64,000 bases of DNA from the NCBI GenBank assembly GCA_964561785.1, contig CAZLRF010000029.1, forward strand, positions 1-64,000, in the 5' to 3' direction. The position numbers were made by a program, and so were the translations under genes. Shown piece by piece: positions 26,236 to 35,800 of this stretch (position 1 is the stretch's first letter; every line of letters begins with the position of its first letter). The notes beneath the pieces were generated by a model. It had not been told where the DNA came from. It ran no database searches and worked only from the letters and a program-made list of their open reading frames with translations. The DNA comes from DATBSL01 sp964561785. Its GTDB lineage: Bacteria; Acidobacteriota; Vicinamibacteria; Fen-336.

Positions 26236-28817
26236 AGGGCGTTGAGCAGGGCCGCGTAGGTCACGCGGCTCTGGGCCCGGTACTGGGGCCGGAAGCCGAA
26301 GAGCACGACGCGCCCCTTCCCGAGGGGAACCTCCACGAGGGCGGCCTTTCCCCGGAGCCGCTCGCCCCCGAGCAGCCAGCCGGAGAGCAGCGGATCGCCC
26401 TCGCCGTAGCGCAGGACGACCCGGCCCGTCCCGGTCTCGAAGGCCGGCGAGCCCTCGAACCACACGGGCGTCGTCTCGGGCAGACCGTGGGCGAGAGGGT
26501 CGGAAGGGTCGGCCGAGGCGGCGAGGATCGAGCCGGGGCAGAAGAAGGCCGAGGGCTCGACCCCGGAGAGGACGTTCCTCACCGGCAGGGAGAGCTGCTC
26601 GATCGCGAAGAGCGAGGCGGAATCGAGCGCCACGAGCGTCCCACCCCCTTCGACGAACGCGCGCAGCGCCGCCACACCCTCCGGGCCGAGGCCCCCCGTG
26701 TACTCGTCGGGCATCGAGCCTCTCGCGTGGCCGTTCAGGAGGGCGCCCGGCGCCTGGTCGGGGAGGACGATCGCGTCGAAGCGCTCGGCGAGGCTCCCCG
26801 CCCGGACCTCCCGGTCGTGCAGCTCCCGGTGGCCGACGCCCATCTCCTTCTCGAAGACGAACCGCGTCCAGCCCTCGTCCATGCACGGCACCCACGAGCG
26901 GTAGAGGCCGACCCGCGGGCGACGCAGGCGGAGCGATCTCGGGCGCGCGTCGACGCCTCGGGCGGCGAACCCGAGCTCGCTCGCGAGCGAGGCGACCTCG
27001 CGCCGAGCGCTCCCCGGGACGAGCAGCGTCCCCGCGGGAAACGCGCGGTCCCGGTCGGTGAACGCGTCGAGCGCCCAGCGCACGGCCACCTCCCGCTCCA
27101 GCAGGCGGCCGAGCGCCACGAGCTCGCCGCTCGCGTGGCCGATCGCGAGCATCCGGCCGGCTCCCTCGACGCGGCCCGGGGGGACGGGAGAGTCCCGGAG
27201 CGGCTCGACGTCCGCTTCGAAGGGATGGAGGACCGCCTCCGCCTCGGCCCCGAGGAGCAGCGGCAGCGTGTGCGCGGTCACGTCGTAGGGACGGCGGGGC
27301 GGCCCGCCCTCGTGCTCGCGCAGGTCGGGGTATCGCTGGCGCTCGAGGATCGTCTTCGCGAAGCCGCTCGCCGGCTGCTGCATCCTCACCACGAGCGCGC
27401 CCGCCCCGTGGGCGCGGCCGCCGGCGGTGAAGGGGGCACGTGCCCTTTGCACCTCCACCTCGCCGAGCTGCAGCGTCTCGGCGAGGCGCACGACCGCCGA
27501 GGGGTCGCGCTGGCCCGCCGGCACCACGAACGCGAACGGCACGCGCCGCTCGCTCGCCCGGCGGTTCACGCCGAGCGCGGTGCGCAGCCACTGCTCGCGG
27601 TGGGCCGCGGCGTGCTCGAGGATCGCGAGCGACGCCGCCCGCTGCGTCTCGACGATGTCGGCGAGCCGCCAGGTCCCGCCCCGCCACGGGACGGGGTGGT
27701 TCGCGGAGGCCGTCCGCGGGTCGTACCCCGCCGCGCGCCGGGCGATCTCCTCCGGCTTCACCTCGATCGGCGTCGCGAGGCGGGCGGAGGCCGTTTCGGA
27801 GAGCAGCCTCACCCCGCCGTGGGTGTGCGGGTACGCGCGGCCGGGGGTCCACGCGTCGAAGATCGCCCCCGTCACGACCCCCGCCCGGCCCGCGGTCGTC
27901 AGCTGCGCGGCCACGTGGGAGCCGAGGGCGTTCACGGCCGCCACGAGGGCCCCGTCCACGTTGGGCTCCCAGGGGTCGAGGTAGGGGGGCACGAAGATGC
28001 GCGCCCCGCGGGCGCCCATCTGGTGCACGTCGTGGACGATCTGGGGGTGCCACCGGTGGTAGAGGTGGCGCACCGTGAGCCGGGTCTCGGCCTGCGTGAA
28101 CGCGTACCAGTCGCGGTTGTTGTCGTGGCCGACGTAGGGGTGGTAGAGGACCGGCGGCGACGTGCCCTCGAACGGCGTCCCCTCCTGCCGCGCGGCCCAC
28201 TCGGCCACGATGTCGGTCCCGTCGGGGTTGTGCGACGGCAGGACGAGGAGCACCGTCGCGTCGAGCGCCGCGCGCAGGGGTCCCTCGTCCGTCGTGGCGA
28301 GCTGCTCGAGCAGCCGCAGCGACGCGAGCGTCCCGCCCACCTCGGTCGAGTGGATCGAGAACGCCATCGCGACGATCGCCTTCCCCTCGCGCACGAGCCG
28401 CTCCGCCTCGTCCTCGGACAGCCCGCGCGGGTCGGCGATCCGCGCGTTCGCCCGCCGGATCTCCTCGAGCCGCGCCTGGTTTCGCTCGGACGTCACGATC
28501 GCGAGCACGAAGGGCCGGCCCCCGGTCGTCTTCCCGACCTCCTCGACCCTCACCCGCTCGGAGGCCGCGTCGAGCGCCTTCAGGTACTCGACCACCTGCC
28601 CCCAGCCCGCGAGCTTGCCGTCCTCGCCCGGCACGAAGCCGAGGACCGACGCGGGGGCGGGGATCGGGTGTGCGGCGGGCGCCGCCGGGCCGCACAGCAC
28701 GACCGCGGCGAGGACGTGGGCGACGCCCACCACCAGGGCGAGACGCGTCCGCCCGGGACGGGGTGGGAGGCGAGCCGCGTGTCTCGTGCGCGGCGTGCCG
28801 GGACGCTGCGGCGTCAC
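26211..28817 (-). CDS. M14 family zinc carboxypeptidase with C-terminal GATase-like domain, secreted
   Basis: 868 residues. The GTG start overlaps the thioredoxin stop (GTGA), so the genes are coupled. An export signal of the form RTRLALVVGVAHVLAAVVLCG follows an Arg-rich N-terminus. The M14 domain (about residues 70-400) shows the zinc residues in FSIHSTEVGG and the HNPDGTD element, then DNNRDWYAFTQAETR and PQIVHDVHQMG. The last 300 residues contain LAERFDAIVLPDQ, AFVEGGGTLVALDS and KGRVVLFGFRPQYR, typical of the class I glutamine amidotransferase-like domain in acidobacterial M14 proteins. The substrate is unknown; an exported peptidase role is likely. Confidence 0.88.
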   Translation of the reverse strand: MTPQRPGTPRTRHAARLPPRPGRTRLALVVGVAHVLAAVVLCGPAAPAAHPIPAPASVLGFVPGEDGKLAGWGQVVEYLKALDAASERVRVEEVGKTTGGRPFVLAIVTSERNQARLEEIRRANARIADPRGLSEDEAERLVREGKAIVAMAFSIHSTEVGGTLASLRLLEQLATTDEGPLRAALDATVLLVLPSHNPDGTDIVAEWAARQEGTPFEGTSPPVLYHPYVGHDNNRDWYAFTQAETRLTVRHLYHRWHPQIVHDVHQMGARGARIFVPPYLDPWEPNVDGALVAAVNALGSHVAAQLTTAGRAGVVTGAIFDAWTPGRAYPHTHGGVRLLSETASARLATPIEVKPEEIARRAAGYDPRTASANHPVPWRGGTWRLADIVETQRAASLAILEHAAAHREQWLRTALGVNRRASERRVPFAFVVPAGQRDPSAVVRLAETLQLGEVEVQRARAPFTAGGRAHGAGALVVRMQQPASGFAKTILERQRYPDLREHEGGPPRRPYDVTAHTLPLLLGAEAEAVLHPFEADVEPLRDSPVPPGRVEGAGRMLAIGHASGELVALGRLLEREVAVRWALDAFTDRDRAFPAGTLLVPGSARREVASLASELGFAARGVDARPRSLRLRRPRVGLYRSWVPCMDEGWTRFVFEKEMGVGHRELHDREVRAGSLAERFDAIVLPDQAPGALLNGHARGSMPDEYTGGLGPEGVAALRAFVEGGGTLVALDSASLFAIEQLSLPVRNVLSGVEPSAFFCPGSILAASADPSDPLAHGLPETTPVWFEGSPAFETGTGRVVLRYGEGDPLLSGWLLGGERLRGKAALVEVPLGKGRVVLFGFRPQYRAQSRVTYAALLNALYLSAARP

Positions 28818-29257
28818 GGCGAGGCGACGAGCGCCTGCAGACGGCCCGCCAGCTCCTCGTAGCTCGTGGCCCCCACGATCCGGGACGCCTCCTGGCCGTT
28901 CTTGAAGAAGACGAACGTGGGGACGGCGGCGATCGCGTACCTCGCGGTCAGGGCGCCCTGGACGCTCACGTCCACCGTGCCGACGAGGGCCCGGCCGTCG
29001 AAGTCGGAGGCGAGGCGCGTGACGATGGGACCCATCGCCTGGCAGTAGGGTCAGGTGGGCGACTGGAACTCCACGAGGCTCGGCCGGGGCGCCAGGAGGA
29101 CGAGCGAGTCGAAGTTGCCCGACTCGAGGACGACGAGCTTCGACGCGCCGCCGCCCGAGGCCGCGGGAGTCGACGCCGCCGGCGACGAGGAGCCGCCCCC
29201 GCCGCAGCTCGCCGCGAGAGCGCTCGCCACCAGCACCACCGCCGCTCTGCGCCTCAC
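28814..29257 (-). CDS. Candidate selenoprotein: thioredoxin-like lipoprotein with UPYC active site (in-frame UGA)
   Basis: 147 residues if the TGA at 29053-29051 is read as selenocysteine (residue 69). The GTG start has AAGGAGG 6 nt upstream. MRRRAAVVLVASALAASC is a lipoprotein signal with Cys18, followed by a Gly/Ser/Pro-Ala linker. From residue 41 the protein aligns with thioredoxin: SLVEFQSPT-U-PYC-QAMGPIV at the position of FWAxWCGPC, then IAAVPTFVFFKNGQ with the cis-Pro and IVGATSYEELAGRL. The Trx fold is intact on both sides of the UGA, in the same frame, and the UGA sits exactly on the first active-site Cys. A SECIS-like hairpin follows. The alternatives are a TGC/TGT-to-TGA nonsense mutation or a sequencing error. 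It is coupled to the M14 peptidase downstream. Confidence 0.72.
29021..29053 (-). promoter_or_regulatory. Putative bacterial SECIS element (UGA plus downstream hairpin)
   Basis: Counting U of UGA as 1, nucleotides 15-21 (GGCGATG) pair with 27-33 (CATCGTC, with one G-U), leaving the loop GGTCC. The loop G22-G23-U24-C25 has the same identity and the same distance from UGA as the SelB-contacting G23/U24 of the E. coli fdhF element as I recall it. Bulged U17 is not conserved. On the plus strand the stem lies at 29021-29027 and 29033-29039. Confidence 0.6.
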
Positions 29258-29280
29258 GCGGTCCTCCTTCCCCGGGGTCG

Positions 29281-29289
29281 AGATTAGCA
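29281..29289 (-). promoter_or_regulatory. Extended -10 of the candidate selenoprotein-M14 operon
   Basis: The minus strand reads TGCTAATCT, an extended -10, 23 nt before the GTG at 29257. The leader of about 16 nt carries the AAGGAGG site. Confidence 0.45.
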
Positions 29290-29353
29290 CGAGGCCGGGG
29301 CCGCACCGGCCCTCGCTCGCCGCCGACGGTGCCGTCGTGCCGTCCGAAGTTCC

Positions 29354-29383
29354 TTGAAAATCGAAAGCAGGCCGTTCAATATT
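29354..29383 (+). promoter_or_regulatory. Promoter of the AAA/DUF4143 gene, probably leaderless
   Basis: TTGAAA (29354-29359) and AATATT (29378-29383) are 18 nt apart in a locally AT-rich patch. The ATG at 29389 begins 6 nt after the -10, so transcription should start at the initiation codon. Confidence 0.5.
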
Positions 29384-29388
29384 CAAGG

Positions 29389-30552
29389 ATGCGGATCCTC
29401 CCTCGGCCCGCCCTCGCCCGGCGAGTCGAGACCGCCCTCGGCCGGGCCCCGGTGACAGTCCTCCTCGGCCCTCGGCAGTGCGGCAAGACGACACTCGCCC
29501 GCTCGATCGCTCGCGACCGCAGGGCCGCGGTCCTCGACCTCGAGAACCCCCGCGACGACGCGCGGCTGGCGGAGCCCCTGCTGGCGCTCGAGGGGATGCG
29601 CGACCTGGTCGTCCTCGACGAGATCCAGCGCCGCCCCGACCTGCTGCCCGTCCTGCGGGTGCTGGCCGACCGCCGCCCGCTCCCCGCGCGGTTCCTGCTC
29701 CTCGGCAGCGCCTCTCCCGGGCTCGTCCGGGGCGCCTCCGAGTCGCTGGCGGGGCGGGTCGAGTTCGTCGACATGGGCGGCTTCTCGGTGGAGGAGGTGG
29801 GGGAGCGTCAGTGGCGCCGGCTCTGGACCCGGGGAGGGTTCCCCGAGGCCTTCCGGGCGCGCTCCCGTGAGGCGAGCGCCGCCTGGCGCGAGGGCTTCGT
29901 CCGGACGTTCCTCGAGCGGGACCTGCCGCAGCTCGGCGTCCAGGTCCCGGCGGCGATGCTCCGCCGCTTCTGGACCATGCTCGCCCACTACCACGGCCAG
30001 ACGTGGAACAGCTCGGCCATCGCGTCCTCCCTCGGCCTCTCGCAACCCACGACCCGGCGCTACCTCGACCTCCTCACCGACGCGTTCGTGGTCCGCCAGC
30101 TCCCGCCCTGGTTCGAGAACGCCGGCAAGAGGGTGGTGAAGTCGCCCAAGGTCTACGTCCGCGACTCGGGGCTTCTGCACACCCTGCTCGGCATCGAGGA
30201 CGAGGCGTCCCTCGAGTCCCATCCGAAGCTCGGCGCCTCCTGGGAGGGCTTCGTGCTCGAGCAGGTCCTCGCCTGGCCCATCGAGCGCCAGGCCTGGTTC
30301 TGGGCCACGCACGCGGGCGCCGAGATCGACCTCGTCGTGGTGCGGGGGTCCCACCGATGGGGCTTCGAGTTCAAGTACGCGGACGCGCCGCGGATGACCC
30401 GCTCCATCCACGTCGCCCTTGCCGACCTCAGGCTCGACCGCGTGTTCGTGGTTTCGCCGGGGGAGAGGTCCTATCCTCTGCACGACCGCGTCGAGTGCGT
30501 CTGCCTGGCCGACCTGCCGCGAATCCGTCGGATCGTGATGGGGGGACCGTGA
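29389..30552 (+). CDS. AAA_14/DUF4143 ATPase
   Basis: 387 residues from the ATG at 29389. Walker A GPRQCGKTT (about residues 25-33) and Walker B LVVLDEIQ are followed by the sensor-like FLLLGSASPGLVRG and a winged-helix-like region (SSLGLSQPTTRRYLDLL). The C-terminal DUF4143 part SWEGFVLEQVL...AEIDLVVV...GFEFKYADAP resembles a PD-(D/E)XK fold. These proteins are common, laterally mobile and of uncertain function. The frame is open upstream to 29329, but the promoter patch supports the later start. Confidence 0.88.
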   Translation: MRILPRPALARRVETALGRAPVTVLLGPRQCGKTTLARSIARDRRAAVLDLENPRDDARLAEPLLALEGMRDLVVLDEIQRRPDLLPVLRVLADRRPLPARFLLLGSASPGLVRGASESLAGRVEFVDMGGFSVEEVGERQWRRLWTRGGFPEAFRARSREASAAWREGFVRTFLERDLPQLGVQVPAAMLRRFWTMLAHYHGQTWNSSAIASSLGLSQPTTRRYLDLLTDAFVVRQLPPWFENAGKRVVKSPKVYVRDSGLLHTLLGIEDEASLESHPKLGASWEGFVLEQVLAWPIERQAWFWATHAGAEIDLVVVRGSHRWGFEFKYADAPRMTRSIHVALADLRLDRVFVVSPGERSYPLHDRVECVCLADLPRIRRIVMGGP

Positions 30553-30583
30553 TGAGGACGAGACCGGACGAGGGACGCTCTCC

Positions 30584-31813
30584 GTGCTGAACGCCATCTG
30601 GGCGGCGTTCTTCCTCGCGGCCTTCCTCGCGGGGCTGCACCAGTGGCTCGTGCTCGGCAACTCCCAGGTGTGGGCCCAGATGGTGGCCGCCGCGTTCGAC
30701 ATGGCGAAGACCGCGTTCGAGGTCTCGCTCGGCCTCACCGGGGTCATGTGCCTCTGGCTCGGGTTCATGAAGCTCGGCGAGCGGGGCGGGGCGGTCACGT
30801 TCCTCGGCCGCGCGGTCGATCCCCTCTTCCGCAGGCTGTTCCCCGGGATCCCGGCCGGCCACCCGGCCGGCCCGTCGATCGTCATGAACATGTCCGCGAA
30901 CATGCTCGGCCTCGACAACGCGGCGACGCCGCTCGGGCTCAAGGCGATGAGGGAGCTGCAGGAGCTCAACCCGGAGAAGGACACCGCCACCGACGACATG
31001 ATCCTGTTCCTCGTGATCAACACCTCGGCGGTGACGGTGATCCCGGTCGCGATCATGACCTACCGGGCGCAGCTCGGGGCGAAGGACCCGACCGACGTCT
31101 TCCTGCCCCTCCTGATCGCCACCTACTGCAGCACGCTCGCCGGGCTCCTCGTGACGGCCTGGGTGCAGAAGCTGCGCCTGCGCGACCCGGTGGTCGTCGC
31201 GTACGTCGGTGCTCTCACCGCGCTCGTCGGCGGGATCGTGGCCTGGGCCTCGCGGCTCGACCGCGCGACGCTCGAGGCGCACGCCGGCTTCTTCAGCAAC
31301 TTCGTGATCTTCGGCCTCATCCTCTCGTTCGTGGCCCTCGCCGCGTGGCGCAGGGTGCCGGTCTACGAGGCCTTCGTGGAGGGGGCGAAGGAGGGCTTCC
31401 AGGTGGCGGTCGGCATCATCCCCTACCTCGTGGCGATGCTCGTGGCGATCGGCATCCTGCGCGCGAGCGGCGCGCTCGACCGGGTCCTCGACGTCGTCCG
31501 GTGGGCCGTCACCTCTCTCGGGCTCGACACGCGCTGGGTGGACGCGCTGCCCGTCGGGCTCGTCCGGCCGCTCTCCGGCAGCGGCTCGCGCGGCCTCGTG
31601 ATCGAGACGATGAAGACGTTCGGGGCGGACTCGTTCGCCGGCCGCCTCGCCTGCGTCATCCAGGGCAGCACGGAGACGACGTTCTACATCCTCACCGTCT
31701 ACTTCGGCTCGGTGGGGATCCGGAAGTGGCGCCACGCCGTGCCCTGCGGGCTCGCCGCGGAGCTCGTGGGCTTCGTGGCCGCGGTGATGGTCAGCTACCT
31801 CTTCTTCGGATAG
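30584..31813 (+). CDS. Fused SpmA/SpmB nucleoside-recognition-domain membrane protein
   Basis: 409 residues with two homologous membrane halves joined in one chain. The N-half resembles spore maturation protein A (MNMSANMLGLDNAATPLGLKA, about residues 98-118). The C-half resembles SpmB (GLVRPLSGSGSRGLVIETM and QGSTETTFYILTVYFGSVG). SpmA and SpmB are separate proteins in Bacillus. The fused form occurs in many Gram-negative non-spore-formers, where its role is unclear, possibly transport. The GTG start lies 31 bp after the ATPase gene, and the nitrilase gene follows by 4 bp. Confidence 0.88.
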   Translation: MLNAIWAAFFLAAFLAGLHQWLVLGNSQVWAQMVAAAFDMAKTAFEVSLGLTGVMCLWLGFMKLGERGGAVTFLGRAVDPLFRRLFPGIPAGHPAGPSIVMNMSANMLGLDNAATPLGLKAMRELQELNPEKDTATDDMILFLVINTSAVTVIPVAIMTYRAQLGAKDPTDVFLPLLIATYCSTLAGLLVTAWVQKLRLRDPVVVAYVGALTALVGGIVAWASRLDRATLEAHAGFFSNFVIFGLILSFVALAAWRRVPVYEAFVEGAKEGFQVAVGIIPYLVAMLVAIGILRASGALDRVLDVVRWAVTSLGLDTRWVDALPVGLVRPLSGSGSRGLVIETMKTFGADSFAGRLACVIQGSTETTFYILTVYFGSVGIRKWRHAVPCGLAAELVGFVAAVMVSYLFFG

Positions 31814-31817
31814 GGCC

Positions 31818-32774
31818 ATGCACGACACTCGGGTGGCCGCCGTGCAGATGGAGTGCGCGGCGGGGGACAAGGCCGCCAACTTCGCGACGGTCGAGCGCCT
31901 CGCGCGCGAGGCCGCGTCGCGAGGGGCCGCGCTCGTGCTCTTTCCCGAGTGCTGCCTCACCGGCTACTGGTTCCTGCGCCGGCTGAGCGTCCCCGAGCTG
32001 GGTGCGCTCGCCGAGCCGGTGCCGGGCGGGCCGAGCTGCGAGCGCCTGCTCGCTCTCGCCGCCGGGCTCGGGGCGAGCGTGGGCGCGGGGCTCGTCGAGT
32101 CGGCGGGCGGGGGCGTCTTCCACGACACCTACGTCGTCGCCCTGCCCGACGGGCGGCTCGCCCGCCACCGCAAGATCCACGCCTTCGAGCACCCGTCGAT
32201 CCACGGCGGCGACGAGGTCACGGTGTTCGACACGCCGCACGGGTTCCGCGCGGGGCTGCTCGTCTGCTACGACAACAACATCGTCGAGAACGTGCGGATC
32301 GCGGCGCTGCGCGGGGCGGAGGTGCTGCTCGCCCCGCACCAGACCGGCGGCTGCCGGACGACCAACCCCCACCTCATGGGCGCGATCGAGCGCCGGCTCT
32401 GGGAGGAGCGCCACGCGCACCCGGAGGCGATCCTCCGGGAGCTGCGGGGCGAGAAGGGCCGGGGCTGGCTCATGCGCTGGCTGCCGAGCCGCGCCCACGA
32501 CAACGGCGTCTTCCTCGTCTTCAGCAACGGGGTCGGCGTCGACGACGACGAGATCCGGACGGGCAACGCGATGGTCCTCGACCCGTACGGCCGGGTGCTC
32601 GCCGAGTCCGAGAAGGCGGGCGACGACGTCGTGATCGCGGACCTCGACGCCTCGCTCCTCGAGAAGGCCACGGGGCGGCTGTGGATGCAGGCGCGCCGAC
32701 CCGGGCTCTACGCCGAGATCGCGCGGCCGACCGGCCGGGAGCGCGACGTGCACGATCTCAAGCACGAGGAATAG
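31818..32774 (+). CDS. Nitrilase/carbon-nitrogen hydrolase superfamily protein
   Basis: 318 residues. The Glu-Lys-Cys triad is visible: Glu in ALVLFPECCLTGYW, Lys in ARHRKIHAFE and Cys in GLLVCYDNNIVEN. A family-typical FSNGVGVDDDEIRTGNAMV follows. It hydrolyses a C-N bond of an amide or nitrile; the substrate cannot be assigned. It is 4 bp after the SpmAB-type gene and presumably cotranscribed. Confidence 0.9.
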   Translation: MHDTRVAAVQMECAAGDKAANFATVERLAREAASRGAALVLFPECCLTGYWFLRRLSVPELGALAEPVPGGPSCERLLALAAGLGASVGAGLVESAGGGVFHDTYVVALPDGRLARHRKIHAFEHPSIHGGDEVTVFDTPHGFRAGLLVCYDNNIVENVRIAALRGAEVLLAPHQTGGCRTTNPHLMGAIERRLWEERHAHPEAILRELRGEKGRGWLMRWLPSRAHDNGVFLVFSNGVGVDDDEIRTGNAMVLDPYGRVLAESEKAGDDVVIADLDASLLEKATGRLWMQARRPGLYAEIARPTGRERDVHDLKHEE

Positions 32775-32799
32775 GCCCCGGCGTGTCCGGGCGGTCCTC

Positions 32800-32805
32800 T
32801 ATGAT
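32800..32805 (+). promoter_or_regulatory. -10 element of lhr (leaderless)
   Basis: TATGAT ends 7 nt before the GTG at 32812, with no Shine-Dalgarno between. Confidence 0.45.
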
Positions 32806-32811
32806 GGGCGG

Positions 32812-35800
32812 GTGAGCGCCCGCCCGGCCGAGCTGCCGTTCCGGCCCGCCGTGCGGGAGTGGTTCGCCGACACGTTCGAGGCGCCCACGAAGGCGCAGCG
32901 GCTCGGCTGGGCCGCGATCGCGCGGAGGGAGAGCGCCCTCGTCTTCGCGCCCACCGGCTCCGGGAAGACGCTCGCCGCCTTCCTCGCCGCGATCGACCGG
33001 CTGCTCTTCGACCCCGTGCCGACGAAAGCCGACCGCTGCCGCGTCGTCTACGTCTCGCCGCTCAAGGCCCTCGCGGTCGACGTCGAGCGGAACCTGCGCT
33101 CGCCGGTCGCGGGCATCGCGCGCGTGGCCGGACGGCGCGGGGAGGCGGTCCACCTCCCGCAGATCGCGATCCGCACCGGCGACACGCCGTCCGAGGAGCG
33201 CGCGCGGATGCTCCGCCACCCCCCCGACATCCTCATCACGACGCCGGAGTCGCTCTTCCTCGTCCTCACGTCGCGCGCCCGGGAGCTCCTGGGCTCGGTC
33301 GAGACCGTGATCGTGGACGAGATCCACGCCCTCGTGGGGACGAAGCGCGGGGCCCACCTCGCGCTCAGCCTGGAGCGGCTCGAGGAGACGGCGCGGCGGC
33401 CCCTCCAGCGGATCGGCCTCTCGGCGACGCAGCGCCCGCTCGAGGAGGTGGCGCGCTACCTCGGCGGGGGCGAGGGCCTGCGGACGTGGAAGCCGCGGCC
33501 GGTCGCGATCGTGGACGCGGGGGCGAAGAAGGCCTTCGACCTGCGGGTCGAGGTGCCGGTCGAGGACATGGCGCGGCTCGGGGAGGAGATCGTCCCCTCC
33601 CCGGACGAGATCCCCGAGGGCCCGGCGAGCGTCGTGAGCCGGCGCTCCATCTGGCCCGCGATCCACCCGCGGCTCCTCGAGCTCGTGCGGGCGCACCGCT
33701 CGACGATCCTCTTCGTCAACTCCCGGCGCCTCGCCGAACGGCTCGCCGCCGCCCTCAACGATCTCGCGGGGGAGGAGATCGCCCGAGCCCACCACGGCTC
33801 GATCGCCCGCGAGGAGCGCCTGATCGTCGAGGACGCGCTCAAGGCCGGGCGCCTGCCGGCCCTCGTGGCCACGTCCACGCTCGAGCTCGGGATCGACATG
33901 GGGGCGGTCGACCTCGTCGTCCAGATCGAGACCCCGGTGTCGGTCGCGAGCGGGATGCAGCGGATCGGGCGCGCGAGCCACCGGGTGGAGGCCGTCTCGC
34001 GCGGGGTGATCTTCCCCAAGTACCGGGGCGACCTGCTCGCGAGCGCCGCGATCACGAAGGCGATGAAGGAGGGCGCGGTCGAGGAGACGCGCGTCCCCCA
34101 GAACCCGCTCGACGTCCTCGCCCAGCACCTCGTGGCCGCGGTGGCGCTCGGCGAGCGCAAGGCGGACGAGCTCTACGCGCTCGTGCGCCGGGCGGCGCCG
34201 TACTCGGCCCTCGCCCGGGCCCAGTTCGAGGGCGTTCTCGACATGCTCTGCGGCCGCTACCCCTCGGACGAGTTCGCAGAGCTGCGGCCCCGCCTCGTGT
34301 GGGACCGCCTGCGCGGCGTGGTGAAGCCGCGCGAGGGCACGCAGCGGCTCGTCGTGCACAACGCGGGCACGATCCCCGACCGGGGGCTCTACGGCGTCTT
34401 CCTCGCCGAGGGCGACGGCGGCGGCCGGCGGGTCGGCGAGCTCGACGAGGAGATGGTCTTCGAGAGCCGGGTGGGCGAGGTCTTCGTCCTCGGGGCCACG
34501 AGCTGGCGGATCACGGAGATCACGCGCGACCGCGTCCTCGTCGTGCCCGCCCCCGGCGAGCCGGGCAAGATGCCGTTCTGGAAGGCCGACCGGGGCGGCC
34601 GGCCGGTCGAGATGGGCCGGGCGATCGGCCGGCTCACCCGCGAGATCGCCGCGATGACGCCGGAGGAGGCGAACGAGCGGCTCCAGCGCGAGCACGACCT
34701 CGACCCCCTCGCGGCGAAGAACCTCCTCGCCTACCTCGAGGAGCAGCGCGAGGCGACCGGCGTGCTCCCCGACGACCGGACGATCGTCCTCGAGCGGACC
34801 CGCGACGAGATGGGCGACTGGCGCCTGTGCCTGCTGTCCCCGTGGGGAGGCCGCGTCCACGCGCCGTGGGCGACCGCGCTCGAGGCGCACCTGCGCCGCT
34901 CGGGGGAGGCCGAGGTCGAGTCCGTCTTCTGCGACGACGGGATCGTCCTGCGCCTGCCGGAGCGCGAGCGCCCGCCCGAGGCGGCGGACCTCCTGCCGGA
35001 CCCGGAGGAGATCGAGGACCTCGTGGTGCGGGAGCTGGGGGGCACGAGCCTCTTCGCCGCGCGCTTCCGCGAGGCGGCGGCGCGGGCCCTCCTCCTCCCG
35101 CGCCGGCGGCCGGGCCAGAGGACACCCCTGTGGATGCAGAGGAAGCGCGCCCACGACCTGCTGCAGGTCGCCTCGCGCTACCCGTCCTTTCCGATCGTCC
35201 TCGAGACCTACCGCGAGTGCCTGCGCGACGTGTTCGACCTGCCCGGCCTCGTGGAGCTCGCACGGCGCGTGCGCCGCCGCGAGATCCGCCTCGTCACCGT
35301 CGACACCCAGGCGCCCTCGCCCTTCTCGGCCTCGCTCCTCTTCGGCTACGTCGCGAACTACCTCTATGAGGGCGACGCGCCCCTGGCCGAGCGGCGGGCC
35401 CAGGCCCTCGCCGTCGACCAGGCTCAGCTGCGCGAGCTACTCGGCGAGGCGGAGCTGCGCGAGCTGCTCGACCGACACGCCCTCGCCGAGCTCGAGACGA
35501 CGCTGCAGTGCCTCGACCCGGCGCGCCAGGCCACGAGCCCCGAGCGGCTCCACGACCTGCTGCTCCGCCTCGGCGAGCTCTCGCGGGAGGAGGCGGCGGC
35601 GCGCGTGCGGCCTCTGCCCGACGGCGACGCCGCGGCGGCGGCCGCGGCCTGGCTCGCGACGCTCGAGCGCGAGCGCCGGGCGATCCGCGTTCACGTGGCC
35701 GGCGAGGAGCGGTGGGCCGCGGCCGAGGACGCCGGCCGGCTGCGCGACGCGCTCGGCGTGGTCCCGCCCCCGGGCCTTCCCGGGGCGTTCCTCGAGCGCC

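Noticed and set aside
24402..28862. Very long open frames (about 1430-1490 codons) on both strands over 24.4-28.9 kb
   Set aside because: They are out-of-frame or antisense shadows of the aquaporin, fusion peptidase and M14 genes. Translations are Arg/Pro/Gly-rich with no domain, as expected in high-GC DNA.
28814..29035. A 73-residue protein starting at the ATG at 29035
   Set aside because: It would lack the active site and has no ribosome binding site. The upstream frame with AAGGAGG, lipoprotein signal and UGA explains the region better.
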